This document shows, in pieces, positions 7,860-17,186 of a DNA stretch of 64,000 nucleotides. Origin of the DNA: Terrimonas sp. (GTDB lineage: Bacteria; Bacteroidota; Bacteroidia; Chitinophagales; Chitinophagaceae); assembly GCA_016125075.1 (NCBI GenBank), contig WGMO01000015.1, positions 1-64,000 on the forward strand, written 5' to 3'. The translations under genes were made by a program, and so were the position numbers. The first letter of the stretch is position 1, and every line of letters begins with the position of its first letter. The notes beneath the pieces were generated by a model. That model did no database searches and was not told the origin of the DNA. It was given only the letters and a program-made list of their open reading frames with translations.

Positions 7860-8960
7860 CTATTCTGTTACATTATACTCAATTTTTTGAAGTCGGAACT
7901 CCCCATAACAAAGATCGCCATCTTGATCATGGTAGCAGGCGTCTCCTCCCGAGGAAATTAAAAATTGTCCATATTTTTTATATGCTTTCAGGGGGGTAGA
8001 CCAGGTTGTTTTTTTCAATTGATGACCGGAATAGGCATAACGGTCATCCGAAATAAAATTGATCAGCTCGGCATTTTCATTAAAGACCAGGGTCGCCGAA
8101 ATGCTATGGGCTCCGTGGGTAAATATCGCTTTGACTGTCAGGCTGTCTTTTTCTGCCCACCTGATCCTTTTATCGGTCAGGGCTGCAGGGGCAAAAATAC
8201 AAAGGTCATTGAACCAGGTCACCAATTCAGAAATATCCATTTCTTTTCCTTGCATATATTGTACTGGGATCAGTGAAAGCAGCCTGATATCCATCACCGC
8301 ATGGCTGTTTCTATAGTGGTGAAACCCCGATACCGGGAATCCTTTCATGGTCGCTTTCATAAAAAACAGCCTGGTGGGGTTTTTCATGAAATTATATTGC
8401 TCTGTTGTAAACGGCATCCATTCAGAGGATAAGGCTTTGCGGATCCTTCCTTCAAAAATTAATTTAAAATTCCTAATATGGGGTTGATCAAGTGTACCGC
8501 TTTTTTCAATATACCGTTGAACAATGGTCGGTAATATCAGCAGGGAATTATTCTCATCGATACCCGGTTTTTCAGGGAAATTCATTTCTAACCGGGTCTG
8601 TACACTTTTCTTATACTGGTTTTCAAATCCTTTTGATGCCAAAGAGAGAATGGCAAAGATGAGAATGACGAAGTTGGCCAGGGTTCCCCATTTAGCGTCT
8701 TTCCAGGTCAGCATGATGAATATTTGCGAAACAAACATGGCGATCAGGCTCACCCACTCCCAGTCCTTTCCTGAAAAAAACAGGATCGCTGCCGAAATGA
8801 AAAGAAGGGCGGCCATCAACGCCATCAATCCTATCGGTTTTGTGATTTCTTTGCTGATCTGCGTGATTGGACTGTAACCAAAGGCTTTAGCAAACCCTAT
8901 GCAATGAATAAAACCGTGGAAAATGAACAAGAGCCCCAATAAAATTTTATAGCTACTCAT
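7860..8960 (-). CDS. Membrane protein with a DUF6544/DUF6920-like soluble domain
   Basis: The 366-residue product has four predicted membrane helices in the first 115 residues (for example YKILLGLLFIFHGFIHCIGF, where the HGFIHCIGF motif is typical of small membrane proteins), then a soluble domain of about 240 residues. The soluble part (VQRYIEKSGTLDQPHIRNFK, AFTTEQY-like and DDRYAYSG elements) resembles DUF6544/DUF6920 proteins, whose function is unknown. ATG 8960 overlaps the upstream gene by 8 bp, so the two are coupled. The naming is by pattern; the topology is clearer than the family. Confidence 0.7.
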   Translation of the reverse strand: MSSYKILLGLLFIFHGFIHCIGFAKAFGYSPITQISKEITKPIGLMALMAALLFISAAILFFSGKDWEWVSLIAMFVSQIFIMLTWKDAKWGTLANFVILIFAILSLASKGFENQYKKSVQTRLEMNFPEKPGIDENNSLLILPTIVQRYIEKSGTLDQPHIRNFKLIFEGRIRKALSSEWMPFTTEQYNFMKNPTRLFFMKATMKGFPVSGFHHYRNSHAVMDIRLLSLIPVQYMQGKEMDISELVTWFNDLCIFAPAALTDKRIRWAEKDSLTVKAIFTHGAHSISATLVFNENAELINFISDDRYAYSGHQLKKTTWSTPLKAYKKYGQFLISSGGDACYHDQDGDLCYGEFRLQKIEYNVTE

Positions 8961-9438
8961 CAGACTGTTTTTTCCATATATAGTCTTTATAGGGCTGTCG
9001 GATCAGTAGATACATTGCCAATGCGGCAATAAGGGTTGAGGGGAAACCCGAACCCACACCAAAAGGAACTATTGCCAGTAAAAAAAGGATGGCAGCAATG
9101 CCGCCCCATTTCACGATCCAACCCTTACCCAGCATCGAAAATGCGATCAATAACTGGCAACTGGCTATAAAACCTACCATGAGGAGGATATGCCTGCTAA
9201 ACCAGCCTAAAATGAACTGCCGGTAAACTCCAATCTCTACTAAATCGGCTTCACCCAGGTAGGTATTGGGGTTGTGCAGGGCCGTCAGCCAGTTGGTGAT
9301 GCCCGCCCAAAGAAATAACAGGAAAAACAATAATCTCCCCAGTCTTGCCGATTTCCAGGCAGCAGCCAGGATACCCAATGCCAGCAGGTTGGAAATGAGC
9401 AGCAAGATCAGGTAAGCCGAGTTTTCAATTCCTTTCAT
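8953..9438 (-). CDS. Four-helix membrane protein of unknown function
   Basis: I do not recognise the family. The 161-residue protein has about four membrane helices (YLILLLISNLLALGILAAAW, LGRLLFFLLFLWAGITNWL, ILLMVGFIASCQLLIAFSML, WGGIAAILFLLAIVPFGVG) and a loop containing LHNPNTYLGEADLVEIG. It overlaps the DUF6544-like gene by 8 bp, so the two products are probably made together and may form a complex. An 18-bp perfect palindrome lies 59 bp upstream, between this gene and the divergent gene at 9542. Confidence 0.72.
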   Translation of the reverse strand: MKGIENSAYLILLLISNLLALGILAAAWKSARLGRLLFFLLFLWAGITNWLTALHNPNTYLGEADLVEIGVYRQFILGWFSRHILLMVGFIASCQLLIAFSMLGKGWIVKWGGIAAILFLLAIVPFGVGSGFPSTLIAALAMYLLIRQPYKDYIWKKQSDE

Positions 9439-9496
9439 AATGCTATATACCTGTAAAATTCCGGGGGTTCCTATTGGAAAACAATGAGTACCATCA

Positions 9497-9514
9497 TCAA
9501 ATCAGCTGATTTGA
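9497..9514. promoter_or_regulatory. 18-bp perfect palindrome between divergent genes
   Basis: TCAAATCAGCTGATTTGA is its own reverse complement. It lies between the starts of the four-helix protein gene (9438, minus) and the small membrane protein gene (9542, plus), where an operator for both promoters would sit. A T-run follows at 9516 on the plus strand, so a hairpin is also possible, but no gene reads into it on that strand. Confidence 0.5.
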
Positions 9515-9541
9515 GATTTTTTTAAAGAAGGCTGTAAGAAA

Positions 9542-9841
9542 ATGGCTTCGATGGATACTAATAAAAGAAAAACTATGACTGCTACGACAACCCAACAAAA
9601 AGGGAACAAACGGGTTAACCGGGTTTTGTATTTATCCTTTGTTGCACTTAGTGCTTACTTCCTGTTTTTTTCCAGGGATATGGGCACAGCCATGTCGAAT
9701 TTGGGCATCGCCCTGGTATTCGATCCCTTTGATCCCGGGGTAGCCTGGAAAAACAGGCCATCCTGGCAGCGTGTAGTGTTGGTACTGCACCTGGTGGTGG
9801 TATTCATCCTCTTGGGTATGATGTTGTCAACAAAATTTTAA
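9542..9841 (+). CDS. Small two-helix membrane protein
   Basis: A 99-residue protein of unknown family. The first 28 residues are basic and Thr-rich (MDTNKRKTMTATTTQQKG), followed by a membrane helix (RVLYLSFVALSAYFLFF), a 40-residue segment with FDPFDPGVAWKNRPSWQR, and a second helix (VVLVLHLVVVFILLGMML). It may start instead at one of the internal Met codons. The gene precedes the ECF sigma factor gene by 30 bp on the same strand, so it probably belongs to that transcript. Confidence 0.6.
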   Translation: MASMDTNKRKTMTATTTQQKGNKRVNRVLYLSFVALSAYFLFFSRDMGTAMSNLGIALVFDPFDPGVAWKNRPSWQRVVLVLHLVVVFILLGMMLSTKF

Positions 9842-9871
9842 GAACGGACATTATAGGACAAAACCACCCGC

Positions 9872-10360
9872 TTGAGCGAAAAAGATTTTCTTCATTTACT
9901 CAATGAGAACAGGGCCATTATTTATAAGGTGGTTCAGTTGTATGCTGTTGATCCCGAGGAGAAAAAAGATCTGTACCAGGAAATTGTGTTACAATGCTGG
10001 AAAGGCTGGTCGTCTTTCAGGGGGGAGTCAAAATTCAGTACCTGGTTGTATCGCATCTGCCTGAACACCATATTTACGGCCAAAAGAAAAAAATCAAGGG
10101 TGGAATACCGGGAAGAACTTCCGGATGTACAAAAAGAGCAGCACCGCTCGCTTGAGCAGGAAGAAAAGCAACAGCTTTATGCTGCTATCCGGCAACTGGC
10201 TGAAACGGACAGGGCCATCATCAGCCTTCACCTTGACGGATACAGTAATAATGATATTGCAGCGATGATGGGGATCTCGGTCAACAGCACCAATGTAAAA
10301 CTTTTCCGTATCCGGGAAAGGTTATCAAAAATTTTAAAACCGGCAGCATATGAACCATGA
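9872..10360 (+). CDS. ECF-type RNA polymerase sigma factor
   Basis: A 162-residue extracytoplasmic-function sigma factor, with region 2 (YAVDPEEKKDLYQEIVLQCW, then FSTWLYRICLNTI) and region 4 with its helix-turn-helix (AIISLHLDGYSNNDIAAMMG). The start is TTG 9872. The downstream gene overlaps by 11 bp and encodes a membrane protein, the usual position for a partner that controls the sigma factor. No consensus target promoter could be assigned. Confidence 0.9.
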   Translation: MSEKDFLHLLNENRAIIYKVVQLYAVDPEEKKDLYQEIVLQCWKGWSSFRGESKFSTWLYRICLNTIFTAKRKKSRVEYREELPDVQKEQHRSLEQEEKQQLYAAIRQLAETDRAIISLHLDGYSNNDIAAMMGISVNSTNVKLFRIRERLSKILKPAAYEP

Positions 10361-10964
10361 AATATCCGGTAAGCCCTGGAGTTTTGAAGATGAGTACCTG
10401 CAGCAGCTTCTCCAACCAGGGCGTTTGAAAAAACTGCACAGCAAGAACCCATTGGCGATCCTCAAAAGGAAACTCAAAGGTTCCATGGTCTGGGCGGTCC
10501 TGATTACAGCAGGTTACATTATTTTGTTATTCCAAATAAAGAGCCTGTTGGTATTGATGGCATTAATTGTTTTGATCCTCTTCAATCTCTACATCATGTT
10601 TATCACGGTGCGTCTCATCCTGCGTATAGAGCCTGATATACGTCCCCGTGCCAACCTGCTGGATGAACTGCGTCGCCATTATAATGATTTTATGCAATGG
10701 TGGGATATACAGCGTAAAACAGCCCTTTTTATTTATCCTGTGGCTGCCAGCGGAGGGTTTATTTACGGGGGTTTGGTTGGTTCAGGAAAAACTGTCCCTG
10801 AACTTTTTGAAAAACCGGTGATGTGGATTTTCCTCCTGGTCAGTTTACTGGTACTGGTTCCCCTATGTCACTGGATGGCAAAATGGATGTTCAGGCTGGC
10901 ATATGGAAAGCATCTGCAACAATTAAAGGAGAATATCGACGCCCTGGAACAGGAAGCAGCATGA
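10350..10964 (+). CDS. Membrane protein coupled to the ECF sigma factor
   Basis: The 204-residue protein has a cytoplasmic N-terminal segment of about 45 residues (FEDEYLQQLLQPGRLKKLH) followed by about four membrane helices (VWAVLITAGYIILLF, LLVLMALIVLILFNLYIM, FIYPVAASGGFIYGGLVG, VMWIFLLVSLLVLVPLCHWM). It has no recognisable zinc anti-sigma motif and is not a standard FecR or RseA type. Overlap with the sigma gene suggests translational coupling and a role in holding or sensing for the sigma factor; that role is inference. Confidence 0.65.
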   Translation: MNHEISGKPWSFEDEYLQQLLQPGRLKKLHSKNPLAILKRKLKGSMVWAVLITAGYIILLFQIKSLLVLMALIVLILFNLYIMFITVRLILRIEPDIRPRANLLDELRRHYNDFMQWWDIQRKTALFIYPVAASGGFIYGGLVGSGKTVPELFEKPVMWIFLLVSLLVLVPLCHWMAKWMFRLAYGKHLQQLKENIDALEQEAA

Positions 10965-10996
10965 ACCGGTATTTAATATACCGGTAACAGTTTTTT
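10965..10996 (+). terminator. Terminator of the ECF sigma transcript
   Basis: The stem ACCGGTAT (10965-10972) / ATACCGGT (10978-10985) has a 5-nt loop and a T-run at 10991-10996. It begins directly after the stop of the membrane-protein gene. A second ACCGGTAAC copy follows at 11002-11010, 22 bp after the first at 10980-10988. Confidence 0.75.
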
Positions 10997-11207
10997 CATT
11001 CACCGGTAACATTCCGTATTTAAGTTGCAGGCTCTACGCAATGCCAGTGAAAGTATCAGGCAAATTTTGGGTGTTGTAATTGTAAGGTATTCCGGCAAAA
11101 GACAGTCCTTCAGGGAAATGCCTGCTGGTGGTGAGCAGCGAGCATAACGGAGTAATAAAAATTTACCAGACGCAATAATTTTACCATGTGTTAGCAAGTA
11201 GACCGGT

Positions 11208-11234
11208 AGCCCTTCAGCAATGAAGGGCTTTTTT
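11208..11234 (+). terminator. Strong hairpin terminator near 11.2 kb
   Basis: AGCCCTTCA (11208-11216) and TGAAGGGCT (11221-11229) form a perfect 9-bp stem with a GCAA tetraloop, followed by six T on the plus strand. It directly abuts the stop of the minus-strand MscS gene but the T-run points the other way. The plus-strand sequence in front of it (10997-11207) contains no convincing gene. Confidence 0.8.
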
Positions 11235-12129
11235 ACCTGACCTTCACATTGAATTCCGGGGCTTCAACAAGATGAAAAGTAGCGGAAGCCATTTTTATCT
11301 TCCCGCCTGATTGCTCCATGTCGTCGAGGATACTTTCAAATAGCTTATTCTTGGTAGTTCGGCGTAATTTATAATTGACCACGTACCGCAGCGTAAACTC
11401 AACCCAGTTATCATTGGCTACCATACTGATCATTGGATCCGTGCTCGCATCTTCTATCATATATTTTCGGACCATTTTTTTCCAGGTTTCAGCGGCCATT
11501 TCTGAATGCCTGCCCACGACATCTGTTGCAACACGTTGCAGCATCGCTTTTGTAAGCCGGTAGTCGCTTCCATATTGGATGGGGATCTTGATTTCGTCCC
11601 AGAGAAAAGGGAAATCCGCCGAATAATTGAAAACCGGCTCCTTGAAAACAAAACTGTTGGCGATCCTGACGATCCTGCCATTATAGAGGTCACCGTCCAC
11701 CCACTGTCCCAGTTCCATGACCGTGGTCCTTAACACGCCAATATCAATCACGTCCCCTTTGATACCACCCAGCTGTACCCTGTCGCCCACCCGGAAAAAC
11801 CCGCCGAATGATAAGGCCAGCCAACCGGCAATGCTGGCAAAAACTTCCTGTAAGGCAAAGGCGATACCGGCACCGGCTACCCCCAGGGCAATACCGATAT
11901 TGCCCAGCCGGTTGCTGAACAACACAATAATGAAAATGATAGTCAGGAAGTAACCGATATAAGTAACTGCTTTTCGGCTATGGTAGCGGGTGGCGTTATC
12001 GCCGATCTTTGAAACGATCCTTTTGCGTATAAAAAGCAGGGAGGCCCATAAGACGGCCCCGCCAATCAGCAATATCATCATTTTACTAATGACAGGATCT
12101 TTGATCCATTGTTGGAATAGTTCTTTCAT
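11233..12129 (-). CDS. MscS-family mechanosensitive ion channel
   Basis: The 298-residue product has N-terminal membrane helices (MMILLIGGAVLWASLLFI, YIGYFLTIIFIIVLFSN) and a pore-lining TM3-like helix rich in Gly and Ala (IALGVAGAGIAFALQEVFAS). The beta domain that follows starts GFFRVGDRVQLGGIKGDVID. The C-terminal alpha/beta domain contains LRRTTKNKLFESILDDM. MscS channels release solutes when the inner membrane is stretched. The gene lies 56 bp downstream of the amidohydrolase gene and may share its transcript. Confidence 0.9.
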   Translation of the reverse strand: MKELFQQWIKDPVISKMMILLIGGAVLWASLLFIRKRIVSKIGDNATRYHSRKAVTYIGYFLTIIFIIVLFSNRLGNIGIALGVAGAGIAFALQEVFASIAGWLALSFGGFFRVGDRVQLGGIKGDVIDIGVLRTTVMELGQWVDGDLYNGRIVRIANSFVFKEPVFNYSADFPFLWDEIKIPIQYGSDYRLTKAMLQRVATDVVGRHSEMAAETWKKMVRKYMIEDASTDPMISMVANDNWVEFTLRYVVNYKLRRTTKNKLFESILDDMEQSGGKIKMASATFHLVEAPEFNVKVR

Positions 12130-12185
12130 TTTTCCATATCACCTAATCTGAAAACTACCATTAAGCCGTAAAAAAAATTATGATA

Positions 12186-13916
12186 TTAGTTAGCCTGGTA
12201 TACGATTTTTCCCCTGAAAAGGGTCCATAGTACTTTTGTATCCTTCAAAACCTCAGGGGATACAGTCATTACATCCCGGTCAACCAGTATCATGTCTGCC
12301 CATTTCCCTTTTTCAATGGAACCGGCTTGCCCGTTAATCATCAGCGCCCTTGCAGCATTGATGGTATAGGCCATTAAGAGTGCCATTCTCGGCATCTGCT
12401 GAGTGGCATCCAGGATGCCAAGCGACCCTTCCCGGCTGGCTCCCCGGGCCATCGCTTCAAATGGATTGCCGCTGCTAACCGGCCAGTCACTGGCGCCGCA
12501 GATTGTTGCCCCGGATTGTAACAATGACCTGGCGGGATATTGCCATTTGTATAGGGATGAGTCAATATAAGGTTGTACAATATCAACCGTTGTGGCATCG
12601 GCAAATGCCCATAATAATTGAAAGGAAGCCAATACATCCAGGTCATGGAAACGGTGAAAGTCTTTTGGTTGTACAATTTGTAAATGGGTGATGGTATGCG
12701 GGATCCCGGAATGGCCATTTTCATTCCGGGCCTTTTCAAAGCCATCCAAACTGGCGGTAACCGCCCGGTCGCCGATGGCATGAACATGCACCAGGATCTT
12801 TTCCCGGTCGGCAGCAGAAACAAAACGGGCGAAACCTGCAGGATCAAATAAAAGGTTGCCACGTTCTCCGGTATTGGTGTAAGGTTTACTCAGGGCGGCG
12901 GTTTGGGTGGGATATTCCAATACGCCATCTGCAAAAATTTTAAAACCGATGATGGAAAGATCTTCCTGGTTAACCTTTTTTTGCAGGGACCGGAGCTTTC
13001 CAATTTGTGATTGGGGATCTTTATTGGCATCAGCCACAAGGGTAAGGGCAATATGGGCATGAAGCTGGTTATGTTGTTGCAGCCAGCTGTATGCATTGAG
13101 AAATGGGTAAGGCCCGGATTTCCCCAGGTCGGCAGCAGAGGGGTCCAGCCAGGCAGTGATACCATGGCGGTTATTATACAGCATGGCTTTTTGAGCGGCA
13201 GCATGATAATCTGTTTGATCGGTAGGAATGAAGGCAAATATTCTTTGCATACCGCTGTCGGCAACAAATCCATCCGGTTCCCCTGACTGGTTTCCGAAAA
13301 ATTTTCTAAAGGATGCTGGGACTGATTGGAGGTATTTTTGGGTAACCCCTGCTTTTTGCAGCATCGACCGGTTGGCCCATCCTGTATGACCATCCGAACC
13401 CCGGAGAAAAACGGGTTGCTGTTCAAATGCTCCTTCATTAAACAAAGCATTCAATTTTGCAATGGATGACCAGGTGGTGATGTTGATGCCATACACCAGC
13501 AATACATCGCCGGTCAATGAATTTTTATGTTGGAGATGGGAGCTTACAAAACGAAATAAAGAATCCGGAGCCAGGTATTGTTCATATACATTGGGGATGC
13601 CGAGACTGATACCACCTTTGATGGCATGTGTATGGCTGTCGATCAATCCGGGCAGGACCGTTTGACCTTCCAGGTCAATCCAAACCGCATTTTTGCTCAC
13701 CGCTTTTTGAACGGTGTTAAGATTCCCGACTGCCAATATTTTTTCTTTATAAACTGCCACTGCCTCTGCATAGGGTTCTTGCAGGGAAGCCGTAAAGATT
13801 TTTCCATTGTAAAACACTTTTTCATCAGCATTCAGTAAAGGCAAGGACTGGCCAAGACCCGTAATAAACAGGTTAAGGATCAGGAAAAATGATATGATAA
13901 TCCTCGGGCTTCTCAT
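12186..13916 (-). CDS. Exported amidohydrolase (YtcJ-like)
   Basis: A 576-residue metal-dependent hydrolase of the amidohydrolase superfamily with an N-terminal signal peptide (IIISFFLILNLFITGLGQ). The family features are the DEKVFYNGKIFTA opening strand, the HxH metal site in GLIDSHTHAIKGG, a second His region ILVHVHAIGDRAVTA, and the late Asp region GASDWPVSSGNPFEAMARG. It ends with the usual C-terminal small beta domain (KGKWADMILVDRDV ... VLWTLFRGKIVYQ). YtcJ-like enzymes hydrolyse amide-type bonds in unknown substrates; the export signal puts this one in the periplasm or outside the cell. Confidence 0.88.
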   Translation of the reverse strand: MRSPRIIISFFLILNLFITGLGQSLPLLNADEKVFYNGKIFTASLQEPYAEAVAVYKEKILAVGNLNTVQKAVSKNAVWIDLEGQTVLPGLIDSHTHAIKGGISLGIPNVYEQYLAPDSLFRFVSSHLQHKNSLTGDVLLVYGINITTWSSIAKLNALFNEGAFEQQPVFLRGSDGHTGWANRSMLQKAGVTQKYLQSVPASFRKFFGNQSGEPDGFVADSGMQRIFAFIPTDQTDYHAAAQKAMLYNNRHGITAWLDPSAADLGKSGPYPFLNAYSWLQQHNQLHAHIALTLVADANKDPQSQIGKLRSLQKKVNQEDLSIIGFKIFADGVLEYPTQTAALSKPYTNTGERGNLLFDPAGFARFVSAADREKILVHVHAIGDRAVTASLDGFEKARNENGHSGIPHTITHLQIVQPKDFHRFHDLDVLASFQLLWAFADATTVDIVQPYIDSSLYKWQYPARSLLQSGATICGASDWPVSSGNPFEAMARGASREGSLGILDATQQMPRMALLMAYTINAARALMINGQAGSIEKGKWADMILVDRDVMTVSPEVLKDTKVLWTLFRGKIVYQAN

Positions 13917-13960
13917 TTCATGAAAAAAAGATCAGAGATGGATTGTTAAAGCTACAGTCA

Positions 13961-15091
13961 TTATTTTAAATGGTACCCTGTACTGTTCATTTCAAGCGAA
14001 CGGAATATTTCATACTGGTATGGATCAAGGGGATAATCCCAGCATCCCATGCGCCGGAAGATATTTCCGCCAAAACCTGTCTTAAACCGGTATAAACCAT
14101 ATAAGGGGTGTGAAGGCCGGGCGGGTTGTGCAATTCCGAACATATCATATTCCACACATCCCTGTTTTTTTGCTTTTTTGATGGCTGCCCACTGCAGCGC
14201 ATATGTGGCCATAAGGTTTCTTTGATGGGTGGAGGAGGCGCCATATAAATAAGTGGCCCTTCCCCCGGTAATGGTCAGGAACATGCCTGCAAGCGGCAAG
14301 CCGTCTTTTTCAGCCATCAGCAGGTGAAGACCGGTTGCTGCATCACCGACTGTTCTTTTGGCGTTGAGGATCGAAGAAAAGTATTCGATTCCCTGCAGAA
14401 AGAGATGGTTTCGCAAGGCGGTTTCCTGATACAAGGCATACCAGGCAGGAAGGCTTTTAGGGGTAACCTCTTTTACGGTTACACCCCTGCGTTGTGCCAG
14501 TTGTATATTATACCTTGTTTTGGGTTTCATATTTTTCAGCAACAGGTCATTTTCTTTTTTGAGTGATATGAATACTGTGTTGGAGGGCAGGTTATCCGAC
14601 CAGGTCTTGCGCAGGTTATTTTTGATGGTATTGAAGTTGATGCGCATTTCCTGTACCGTCGGAGGAGGGGGCCCCAGCCATTGCTGATCCGTATCAAACC
14701 GATCCTCATCATGGGCCCAGCAGGACTCCCAGCGGAGGTCATACCGGATGAGCATACATCTTTTTGGCAAGTGGGGCCTTAAAGACTCGGATAATTCTTC
14801 CAGCAAAACACCCTGTAACTCCTCTTCCGGTTCAATCACGGGCCCATACGGGATATGGGCAATACACTGGTCGCCCCCTACCGGTTGCAGCAGTACCAGA
14901 AGGTCATCGGTTGCGGCCGCAGGTTTTTTATCGGTATTCCTTTTTACAGCAAGTTCCGCGTCGATCCTAATATCAAATGCTTTTGGTTGACAACCCAGGT
15001 GCTCTTTCACACCCGCCCAGAAGGCGGTTTGCTGTAAAACAGCAGAATTTTCAATATAACGTACCGGTTTTGGTAGGACACTGATCTGCAT
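13961..15091 (-). CDS. FemAB/GNAT-type transferase (peptidoglycan bridge-like)
   Basis: The product is 376 residues from ATG 15091 (MQISVLPKPVRYIEN); an upstream TTG at 15106 is possible. The fold is the double GNAT type seen in FemX and lipid-II glycyltransferase-like proteins. Visible features are FISLKKENDLLLKNMKPKTR, YNIQLAQRRGVTVKEV, the second domain LPLAGMFLTITGGRATYLYG followed by LMATYALQWAAIKKAKKQG, and the final DMFGIA ... YGLYRFKTGFGGN motif. FemAB-type enzymes add amino acids from aminoacyl-tRNA to peptidoglycan precursors, but the substrate of Bacteroidota members is not established. It is first of three closely spaced minus-strand genes. Confidence 0.82.
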   Translation of the reverse strand: MQISVLPKPVRYIENSAVLQQTAFWAGVKEHLGCQPKAFDIRIDAELAVKRNTDKKPAAATDDLLVLLQPVGGDQCIAHIPYGPVIEPEEELQGVLLEELSESLRPHLPKRCMLIRYDLRWESCWAHDEDRFDTDQQWLGPPPPTVQEMRINFNTIKNNLRKTWSDNLPSNTVFISLKKENDLLLKNMKPKTRYNIQLAQRRGVTVKEVTPKSLPAWYALYQETALRNHLFLQGIEYFSSILNAKRTVGDAATGLHLLMAEKDGLPLAGMFLTITGGRATYLYGASSTHQRNLMATYALQWAAIKKAKKQGCVEYDMFGIAQPARPSHPLYGLYRFKTGFGGNIFRRMGCWDYPLDPYQYEIFRSLEMNSTGYHLK

Positions 15092-15199
15092 GGCCGGATA
15101 ATACAATATTTTTATTTTACAGAAAAATATCAGGGTAAAATCTTCAATAAAAAATCTTTACTGAATAAAAACATAATCAGTATTGATAATTATCAGAAA

Positions 15200-15226
15200 T
15201 TGTGCGATTACGACCCGGTATTTTTG
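15200..15226 (+). promoter_or_regulatory. Possible promoter of the PEP carboxykinase gene
   Basis: TATTTTTG (15219-15226) fits the Bacteroidota -7 element TAnnTTTG, with a TTG at 15200-15202 upstream. The 16-bp gap is a little short of the usual 19-20 bp, so this is a moderate candidate. The gene starts at 15266. Confidence 0.45.
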
Positions 15227-15265
15227 GATACTTTTTATATGAAATTTTATTAAATCAGACTTATT

Positions 15266-17101
15266 ATGATACGACCAACCAAAACTGATATGCTGGAATG
15301 GGTTAAAAAAATGGCATTGCATTTCGAACCGGATCGTGTGCACTGGTGTACAGGAACGGATGAGGAATACAACACCTTATGCAACAGGCTGGTGGAAAAA
15401 GGCACTTTTATAAGGCTGAACCCCGAGAAAAGACCGGATAGTTTTGCCTGTTTCAGTGATCCGAGTGATGTGGCAAGGGTGGAAGACCGGACCTATATCT
15501 GTAGCAGGCGGAAAGAAGATGCAGGGCCCACCAATAACTGGATGGCCCCGGGTGAAATGAAGCAGAAACTGGATACGATTACCAAGGGATGTATGAAAGG
15601 GAGGACCCTTTATGTGATTCCATTCTGTATGGGACCCGTTGGCTCCCCCTATTCAAGATATGGCGTGCAACTCACCGACAGCGAATATGTCGTGGTGAAC
15701 ATGAAGATCATGACGCGTATGGGCGAAACCGTTTTACCATATATTGATGAAAATTTTGTGAAATGCATCCACACCCTGGGGGCTCCGCTCAAACCGGGCC
15801 AGGCGGATGTGCAATGGCCCTGTAATCCCACCGAAAAATATATCACACATTTCCCTGAAGAACGCCTGATCATTTCTTATGGAAGCGGTTATGGTGGCAA
15901 TGCCCTCCTGGGAAAAAAATGTTTTGCACTCCGGATCGCTTCTGTAATGGGCAGGGAGGAAGGCTGGCTGGCGGAACATATGCTGATATTGGGCGTGGAA
16001 TCTCCCGAAAAGGAAAAGACCTATGTGGCTGCAGCATTTCCCAGCGCCTGTGGCAAGACTAATTTTGCCATGATGATCCCCCCCGAAGGGATGGATAACT
16101 GGAAAGTGACCACGGTGGGTGATGATATCGCCTGGATCCACAAGGGAGAAAATGGAAAACTGTATGCCATCAACCCGGAGGCGGGATATTTTGGTGTGGC
16201 CCCGGGTACCAACGAAAAAACAAACCCCAATGCCATGCAATCCATCCGGGCACACACTATTTTTACCAATGTGGCCATAACAGCTGATGGTGATGTCTGG
16301 TGGGAAGGGATGACGAAAGAAGTGCCCGACGGACTTACTGACTGGCATGGACAACCGTACGATAAAAATAGCGGCAAACCTGCGGCACATCCCAATGCCA
16401 GGTTCACGGCACCGGCTCATCAGAACCCGGCAATCGACAGCGCCTGGAATGATGTGAAAGGGGTGGTAATCGAAGCGTTTATATTTGGCGGTCGCCGGAA
16501 CAGTGTGATCCCCCTCGTGTACCAGTCCTTCAACTGGAACTTTGGCGTTTACCTCGCAGCTACCATGGGCAGTGAAATGACAGCGGCAGCTTTTGGAGAA
16601 ATCGGGAAAGTACGCCGCGACCCCTTTGCCATGCTTCCGTTTATGGGTTATCATATGGGTGATTATTTCAACCATTGGCTGCAGTTTGGCCGGGACCTGC
16701 CCAATGCCCCAAGGATTTTCGGGGTGAACTGGTTCCGTAAAAACGAAAAAGGGGAATTCATGTGGCCGGGATTCGGCCAGAACCTCCGGGTATTGAAATG
16801 GATTATCGGCAGGATCAAGGGCAAAGCTTCTTCTGTCGAATGCCCAATTGGCTGGAGGCCCCGTTACCGGGATATGGACTGGAAAGGCCTGGACCAGGAT
16901 GTTTTTGCCAAAGACACTTTCTACGATATGATGATGGTTGACCGGGAATTATGGAAAAAAGAACTCCTGGGTCACGAAGAACTGTTTGAAAAAGCATACG
17001 ATCGCCTGCCAAAGGAATTTACTTTTATGCGTGAATTGTTATTGTCTGCTTTATGGAGGTCCCCGGAAAGATGGGGGCTAGCGCCGGAAAGACAGGAATA
17101 A
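15266..17101 (+). CDS. pckG: Phosphoenolpyruvate carboxykinase (GTP)
   Basis: GTP-dependent PEP carboxykinase converts oxaloacetate and GTP to PEP, CO2 and GDP, the entry step of gluconeogenesis. The 611-residue product is full length for the GTP family. It shows the kinase-1a loop with its hyper-reactive Cys ([15 protein letters not shown], about residues 254-268), the metal-site region [15 protein letters not shown], substrate-binding [16 protein letters not shown], and the GTP-family segment [20 protein letters not shown]. The carboxy-terminal region is complete. It leads a plus-strand block with an antiporter and pyruvate phosphate dikinase. Confidence 0.97.
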   Translation: MIRPTKTDMLEWVKKMALHFEPDRVHWCTGTDEEYNTLCNRLVEKGTFIRLNPEKRPDSFACFSDPSDVARVEDRTYICSRRKEDAGPTNNWMAPGEMKQKLDTITKGCMKGRTLYVIPFCMGPVGSPYSRYGVQLTDSEYVVVNMKIMTRMGETVLPYIDENFVKCIHTLGAPLKPGQADVQWPCNPTEKYITHFPEERLIISYGSGYGGNALLGKKCFALRIASVMGREEGWLAEHMLILGVESPEKEKTYVAAAFPSACGKTNFAMMIPPEGMDNWKVTTVGDDIAWIHKGENGKLYAINPEAGYFGVAPGTNEKTNPNAMQSIRAHTIFTNVAITADGDVWWEGMTKEVPDGLTDWHGQPYDKNSGKPAAHPNARFTAPAHQNPAIDSAWNDVKGVVIEAFIFGGRRNSVIPLVYQSFNWNFGVYLAATMGSEMTAAAFGEIGKVRRDPFAMLPFMGYHMGDYFNHWLQFGRDLPNAPRIFGVNWFRKNEKGEFMWPGFGQNLRVLKWIIGRIKGKASSVECPIGWRPRYRDMDWKGLDQDVFAKDTFYDMMMVDRELWKKELLGHEELFEKAYDRLPKEFTFMRELLLSALWRSPERWGLAPERQE

Positions 17102-17186
17102 CGATTGCCGGCCATTTATACTGTACCGGGGGTGGGACCATGATTGTATAACTTTCCACCTTTTGTACGGTGCTATCTGAAAAATT

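Noticed and set aside
11000-11197. 65-codon minus-strand frame before the MscS gene end
   Set aside because: No signal, domain or promoter; it lies in a region better explained as non-coding.
15734-16675. Long open reading frame (313 codons) antisense within pckG
   Set aside because: Its translation has no recognisable domain and is rich in His and Cys, as expected from the reverse of a conserved coding sequence; the plus-strand gene is certain.
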